A DNA stretch of 64,000 bases, taken from contig CAKSAN010000003.1 in the NCBI GenBank assembly GCA_934436435.1, positions 124,001-188,000 of the forward strand. The letters run 5' to 3'. Shown in pieces: positions 60,353-64,000 of the stretch. Positions within the stretch are counted from its first letter, which is position 1. Each line of letters opens with the position of its first letter. Made by a program: the position numbers and the translations under genes. This DNA is from an uncultured Acetatifactor sp. GTDB lineage: Bacteria > Bacillota > Clostridia > Lachnospirales > Lachnospiraceae. The notes under the pieces are model-generated. The model did not search any database. It saw nothing but the letters and a program-made list of their open reading frames with translations, and was not told where the DNA came from.

Positions 60353-61243
60353 ATGGAAAAGGCAAAAGTAATGATGAGAAACTGGGAGCCCTATGTATAT
60401 GATGGAGAGTACAATCTGTCGGGGACTGCGGACGTACATCCGAGGCTGGGGAAAAATGTCTATGTAGCCACAACGTCCACATTGATCATGGCCTCTCTGG
60501 AAGAGGATGTCCTGATCTATGAGACCAGAAATACGATCTATTGCTGCCCGCTGAAATATATGAGGGTATCGCCGTATGGAAACGTAGTACAGGAATACCG
60601 GCAGGAACTGACACATCTTGATACTTCAGAAAACGCGCTGGATCGGATCATTGCCGCAGCGGCGAAAATATCGCTGGGAGAGCCGGAGGATACGACGGAT
60701 GAAATGGTGAGCAAGATCCGTGACCTACAGGAGACGGGACAGCAGGAGATTGCGCAGATGGAAGAACAGGAGAAGCAGCACCTGATCGAAATTGCCGGGA
60801 AGTATGAGGACTGTATCTATATCGAAGTGTCCGGCGTTCACAGTGGAAGTAAATTGGCATATCATCTGGGGGATGCGGTGGGAATTGTGGATCCAAGAGT
60901 TCACAGCGGAATGTTTCAGGACAGCGTATTATACATGAAATATGCCACCGAAGAAGATCCCTGCGCATTGGATTTCCGGTATTTCCCGAAGGGATTCGGC
61001 GATGTCATGGAGACCTACAGCTGGTCTGATAATATCCGGCAGGCCGTAATCCAAAATCAAAAGGGACACAGCCTGAACTTCAATGGAGAAGAGATCGCTC
61101 CCGGAGAGACCAAGGTATTTACCCCGGCTACACATAGGCAGGGACTGTTCAGCCCGGATTGCTATAATGGGAAATCTTTGTTTACAGTGGGGGAGGAAGA
61201 CGAGGGGAAGGAGTCTTGTGCGGATACAATGGAAAATAAATAA
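60353..61243 (+). CDS. Hypothetical protein between defence genes
   Basis: A 296-residue soluble protein that I do not recognise. The first 80 residues include VYVATTSTLIMASLEEDVLI and YCCPLKYMRVSPYGN, which look like beta-strands around a conserved pair of cysteines. The middle is a charged helix (ETGQQEIAQMEEQEKQHLIE). The C-terminal part has HSGSKLAYHLGDAVGIVDPR and SLNFNGEEIAPGETKVFTPA. Codon use is GC-richer than in the Kiwa-like genes downstream and closer to the core genome. ACAGGAGGTACCCGGG precedes the ATG. It lies between repeats R2 and R1 (second copy), so it may have arrived separately or may be a remnant of the original chromosome. Confidence 0.7.
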   Translation: MEKAKVMMRNWEPYVYDGEYNLSGTADVHPRLGKNVYVATTSTLIMASLEEDVLIYETRNTIYCCPLKYMRVSPYGNVVQEYRQELTHLDTSENALDRIIAAAAKISLGEPEDTTDEMVSKIRDLQETGQQEIAQMEEQEKQHLIEIAGKYEDCIYIEVSGVHSGSKLAYHLGDAVGIVDPRVHSGMFQDSVLYMKYATEEDPCALDFRYFPKGFGDVMETYSWSDNIRQAVIQNQKGHSLNFNGEEIAPGETKVFTPATHRQGLFSPDCYNGKSLFTVGEEDEGKESCADTMENK

Positions 61244-61249
61244 AAGATT

Positions 61250-61326
61250 ATAAAATGTGGGGATATACAAAAAATGGCTCATGAAATGTGGAAGAACATG
61301 GAAGGGGCTGTTTTTTATGATAGTAT
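61250..61326 (+). repeat. Direct repeat R1, copy 2
   Basis: This matches 58633-58712, starting with ATAAAATGTG and including ATGGCTCATGAAATGTG, a GGCT-T-rich end and TATGATAG. No DUF4143 gene follows it. Confidence 0.72.
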
Positions 61327-61347
61327 GGGCTGTCTGTGTAGTGAAAT

Positions 61348-61407
61348 AATGATATTTTTTCCGAAATGTTGATTACAACTACATTTTCATATTCTAAAAT
61401 GTTGATT
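61348..61407 (+). repeat. Upstream repeat A, copy 2
   Basis: This matches 49175-49235, the region upstream of DUF4143 ATPase copy 1, including both AAATGTTGAT units. Here no ATPase gene follows. Confidence 0.75.
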
Positions 61408-61443
61408 GTCGGATGATGTACGGGATCAATTTCGAGGAAATAT

Positions 61444-61529
61444 AATTATATCAACACCAGTATTGGTTGAAAAATAACCGATACCGGTGTTTTTTATTGC
61501 AATAAAAGCGCTCGAAAAATACAAAATAA
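61444..61529 (+). repeat. Direct repeat R2, copy 2, with terminator hairpin
   Basis: This matches 60111-60194. Its hairpin (61454-61468 with 61476-61490, followed by TTTTTT) has paired changes compared with copy 1: AAACC/GGTTT became ACACC/GGTGT, so pairing is preserved. Confidence 0.75.
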
Positions 61530-61771
61530 AACATTCGAAAAAACTAAAATGGAATAATCAATGAGGAATGTGATGGTGGAGTTTGAATTGTAGGGGATCA
61601 GAAGTTAGTTGTGCAAAAGTATATGGGGAGTTGAAAACCAGAAGTTACTTCTGCAATCGGCAAAAATTAAAATAAAACTTTATAAAAATAATTGCTAAAA
61701 AAATAATTTAAAATTTTTGTAAGATTTTGTGATTTATTGTCATGTACTAAATAGAGGGGGTATAGAGAAGT
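61530..61771 (+). other. Non-coding stretch before the Kiwa-like genes
   Basis: No gene is supported. It holds two copies of CAGAAGTTANTTNTGCAA (61600-61616 and 61640-61656), 40 bases apart, and then very AT-rich sequence that must contain the promoter of the next genes, though no convincing -35/-10 pair is seen. Confidence 0.5.
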
Positions 61772-62425
61772 ATGACTGAAAATAAAAAACTAAAAAGGAA
61801 ACTGATAGTACAGTCCTTTTTGCCGTTGTCGGTACTTGTGGTAATTAAAAGTTCGACAATGGAGATCTTTGAAAAAATATTTTATTTTATGAATAGCATA
61901 TTACATAAATGCAATATTACTGAAGTTATTCAAGAGATAGGACTGAAAGAAGATATCTGGCAGATTTTAATTGGTATTATGGCACTGATATTTACAATTA
62001 GCGGCTGCATTACATTCTGGCAATTTCGGCAGGCGCATTTTTCAGCTTTCAACGATAATGGAGATACAATTGTGATAAAAGATAAAATACAAGATTCTGG
62101 TATTAGTTTTTTTATGACATTTATTCTTTCACTGTTGATGGATAAAGTAGGCACAGTAAATGAGTTTGTTTCATATATACTGGTGATATGGTTTGTAGTG
62201 GAACTCATGGCAAAAACGGATCTATACTATCAGAATCCGGTGCTGATCTTACTACAGTATAAACTTTACAAAGTTACATTTACTTCCGATATGGAGAATT
62301 CACCAAATGCAAAAACATATATTGCAATATGCCGTGAAGAACTGAAAGAAAATAAGGTAGTGAAATGGAAATATATTTCAGATGATGTTTGCCTTATGTA
62401 TAACAAGAATAGGGAGGAACAATAA
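61772..62425 (+). CDS. Kiwa-like membrane protein (KwaA-type candidate)
   Basis: A 217-residue protein with four likely membrane helices: LIVQSFLPLSVLVVIKS at the N-terminus, WQILIGIMALIFTISGCITF near 70-92, ISFFMTFILSLLMDKVG near 112-128 and FVSYILVIWFVVELMAK near 132-150. The last 65 residues are soluble. KwaA is a small four-helix inner-membrane protein encoded directly before KwaB (DUF4868); the size, topology and immediate linkage fit, but I cannot confirm homology from sequence motifs. It ends immediately before the next start codon. Confidence 0.6.
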   Translation: MTENKKLKRKLIVQSFLPLSVLVVIKSSTMEIFEKIFYFMNSILHKCNITEVIQEIGLKEDIWQILIGIMALIFTISGCITFWQFRQAHFSAFNDNGDTIVIKDKIQDSGISFFMTFILSLLMDKVGTVNEFVSYILVIWFVVELMAKTDLYYQNPVLILLQYKLYKVTFTSDMENSPNAKTYIAICREELKENKVVKWKYISDDVCLMYNKNREEQ

Positions 62426-63418
62426 ATGGAAAGTACAAGAGAAGAGGAAGATACGATGCAGGGCATAGTAAATAAGTTGGAAGCTATGTTTTGTGACGAA
62501 GAGTATGGATTTGAAGTATATGCGCTTATAAAGGGTGATGAAAAAGAACTGAAGCGTTTTGCATTTTATGAAAATAGTAGAAAAGAGCATGGAAATTTTA
62601 AGAACAAGATTCAGGAAACTATTGTAGAGGTTGTAAAAAGAGATTATATAGTTGAAACATCGCAATATGTAAGTATAGATTATGTGGCAGATGATCAGCA
62701 CAGGATATATGTGTTACCTCAGAATGAGCAATATGCACCATTTAAATATTTGAATACTGTAGAGGCAAATGAAAATTATTTCAGTGCAAATGATTTTGAC
62801 AATGTGGATGCAATACTGTTTCGATTTAAGAGGGCAAACGCGTGTATATGGGCATATCAAAGTGTTCAGCCTATTTTGATACCAAACAAGAAAAAAGAAA
62901 ACTTTTTGGCCAAGGCTGTATCCACAGAAGATATGGATAAGTTTGAGGAATTTACAGACAGTATTTTTACAATAACCAAAAAAATAAATTTGGTAGTGGT
63001 TGACGAGAATATATTGACCAAAGATATAAAACTGATGCAAAGACATTTGGGATTTGAACGATACATTCGTGCAGAAGCTAAAAAAGTTGTTGATGATATA
63101 ACAAAAACAGGACTTGTTGCAAATAATACTAAATTGCAGGAATATGTAAGTCGTCCATCAAAAACATATGCTAAAAAAATGCTTCGAGTTAAACAATATA
63201 ATGTTGTAAAACTGAAAGCGCAGGAATTAATAGAAAGGATTCAAGAAACAGAAAGATGGCAGGAAACATTTACAATTGTAGATGGAAAAATTCAGTTGAA
63301 TACATTTAAAGATGTAGAAAGTTTAATAGATTTGTTTGACGAAAGATACACGAAATCGTTAATAACAGATGATGAGTTTGATACAGATGTAAAACGGATA
63401 GCTAAGAAGAAAGAATAG
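62426..63418 (+). CDS. kwaB: DUF4868 protein, KwaB-like
   Basis: A 330-residue cytoplasmic protein with features of DUF4868, the family of the Kiwa effector KwaB: an IWAYQSVQPILIPNKKKENF core, then KKINLVVVDENILTKDIKLM and HLGFERYIRAEAKKVVDDIT, and a helical tail (KTYAKKMLRVKQYNVVKLKA). In Kiwa, the membrane partner senses phage attack and KwaB binds DNA and limits phage replication. The ATG follows the upstream stop codon with no gap and has GGGAGG nine bases before it. The family call comes from memory of DUF4868 members and from the gene pair. Confidence 0.65.
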   Translation: MESTREEEDTMQGIVNKLEAMFCDEEYGFEVYALIKGDEKELKRFAFYENSRKEHGNFKNKIQETIVEVVKRDYIVETSQYVSIDYVADDQHRIYVLPQNEQYAPFKYLNTVEANENYFSANDFDNVDAILFRFKRANACIWAYQSVQPILIPNKKKENFLAKAVSTEDMDKFEEFTDSIFTITKKINLVVVDENILTKDIKLMQRHLGFERYIRAEAKKVVDDITKTGLVANNTKLQEYVSRPSKTYAKKMLRVKQYNVVKLKAQELIERIQETERWQETFTIVDGKIQLNTFKDVESLIDLFDERYTKSLITDDEFDTDVKRIAKKKE

Positions 63419-63504
63419 TGGTAGATAATATAGTAGCTGAACTGCTTATTGAAGGAAATATATGTCGTAATAATTGAAAAGTACTAGCCGTTTAGGAGAG
63501 AAAA

Positions 63505-64000
63505 GTGAATAAAAAGGAAAATTCGTTGGATAAATACTGGGAAGATAAATTAGGCCTTAAATACAAGAAAGAAATATTGCGATATAAAATGCTGTGCGAT
63601 GATAAAATTCCCAAAAAAGATATAAAAAAATATAACATAAATTCCAGATACAGAACCTTTGGTGATTGGGAAAAACATATAAAAGAAAAAATATTAAAAA
63701 TATCAAACGACGAATTAAGAGAGTATCAAAAATACATTAACCTTAAAAGAACAAAAGTATCTTCAATATCAGGAATGTTAAATAATTTTTTTATACCTTT
63801 CTTAATTGCATTGATTAGTCCATTCATAGTAGAAGGCTTTAAGGAGTGTATAAAAATTGGATCTGATAATTTAATAATAAGTATAATATGTTTAATAGTG
63901 ATGTATTTATCCTTTTTATATGTCATATATTTTTTGATAAAGCATCTTTCAAAAGAGGAGAGAGAACAAAAAAGAGATCAGCTTTTTTACAATGATATAT
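63505..64000 (+). CDS. Membrane protein of unknown function, 3' end outside the window
   Basis: The frame is open from GTG 63505 (AGGAG seven bases upstream) to the end of the window, 165 codons. Residues 1-90 are strongly basic and helical (YWEDKLGLKYKKEILRYKML, then WEKHIKEKILKISNDELREY). Two membrane helices follow near 97-113 (FFIPFLIALISPFIVEGF) and 124-145 (IISIICLIVMYLSFLYVIYF). After them is a charged segment (LSKEEREQKRDQLF). It is 86 bases downstream of the DUF4868 gene on the same strand and equally AT-rich. It may be a third member of the Kiwa-like unit or a separate defence gene. I do not recognise it. Confidence 0.65.
   Translation, partial: MNKKENSLDKYWEDKLGLKYKKEILRYKMLCDDKIPKKDIKKYNINSRYRTFGDWEKHIKEKILKISNDELREYQKYINLKRTKVSSISGMLNNFFIPFLIALISPFIVEGFKECIKIGSDNLIISIICLIVMYLSFLYVIYFLIKHLSKEEREQKRDQLFYNDI

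Noticed and set aside
60111..61529. CRISPR array or insertion sequence made of the repeats
   Set aside because: The repeats are only two copies each, 60-86 bases long, with gene-sized spacing, no transposase and no terminal inverted repeats.

Overview
The window looks like a chromosomal segment of a low- to mid-GC Firmicute of the class Clostridia, most likely family Lachnospiraceae. The reasons are a DnaE with a Gly/Asn-rich linker, a lysyl-tRNA synthetase carrying a C-terminal EMAP-like domain, strong AGGAGG ribosome binding sites, consensus sigma-A promoters, and the gene order birA - small acidic protein - coaX - membrane protein - dus - unknown - greA - lysS. There are no rRNA or tRNA genes and no CRISPR array.

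Region 1 (1-29,390) is core genome, all on the + strand, with GC-richer coding style. In order it holds: the 3' part of thrH; an rsmH-like methyltransferase, a small protein and dnaE; pfkA; a TrmH-family methylase; proC; a secreted SH3/SleB-type cell-wall hydrolase; an NfeD + SPFH pair; a YesM/YesN-type two-component system next to a three-gene ABC importer (lipoprotein, fused double permease, ATPase) and an MgtC-like protein; argF-birA; a small acidic protein, coaX, a polytopic membrane protein, dus and an unknown protein; and greA-lysS. Several promoters with 17-bp spacing and rho-independent terminators separate these units.

Region 2 (about 29,480-46,018) is the most unusual part. It is an AT-rich, 13-gene operon with one clear promoter (29481-29509), one terminator (45978-46017) and intergenic gaps of 2-26 nt. 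It encodes an SPFH-domain protein with two C-terminal zinc ribbons, a four-helix membrane protein, a zinc-ribbon/helical-repeat protein, a HerA/VirB4-like ATPase, a papain-fold (Tox-PL-like) candidate effector with a small putative immunity protein, three paralogous coiled-coil/two-TM proteins, a 56-residue peptide, a small helical protein, a Ycf46-like AAA ATPase, and a zinc-ribbon/TM/extracytoplasmic protein. I read this as a candidate undescribed membrane-associated machine that handles or delivers a papain-like toxin. That function is inference.

Region 3 (46,016-49,118) has a divergent XRE repressor, a palindromic operator, a perfect consensus promoter and a membrane-anchored trypsin-like protease that carries the same type of zinc ribbon. 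A DUF6273-like protein that seems to have lost its N-terminus follows.

Region 4 (49,175-64,000) is a defence island. It contains a complete type I Wadjet locus (jetABCD), two AAA/DUF4143 ATPases, an unknown gene, a Kiwa-like membrane protein + DUF4868 pair, and a membrane protein gene that runs off the end. Families of direct repeats flank the second DUF4143 ATPase and recur as an apparently empty cassette at 61,250-61,529, which suggests that such gene cassettes turn over here.
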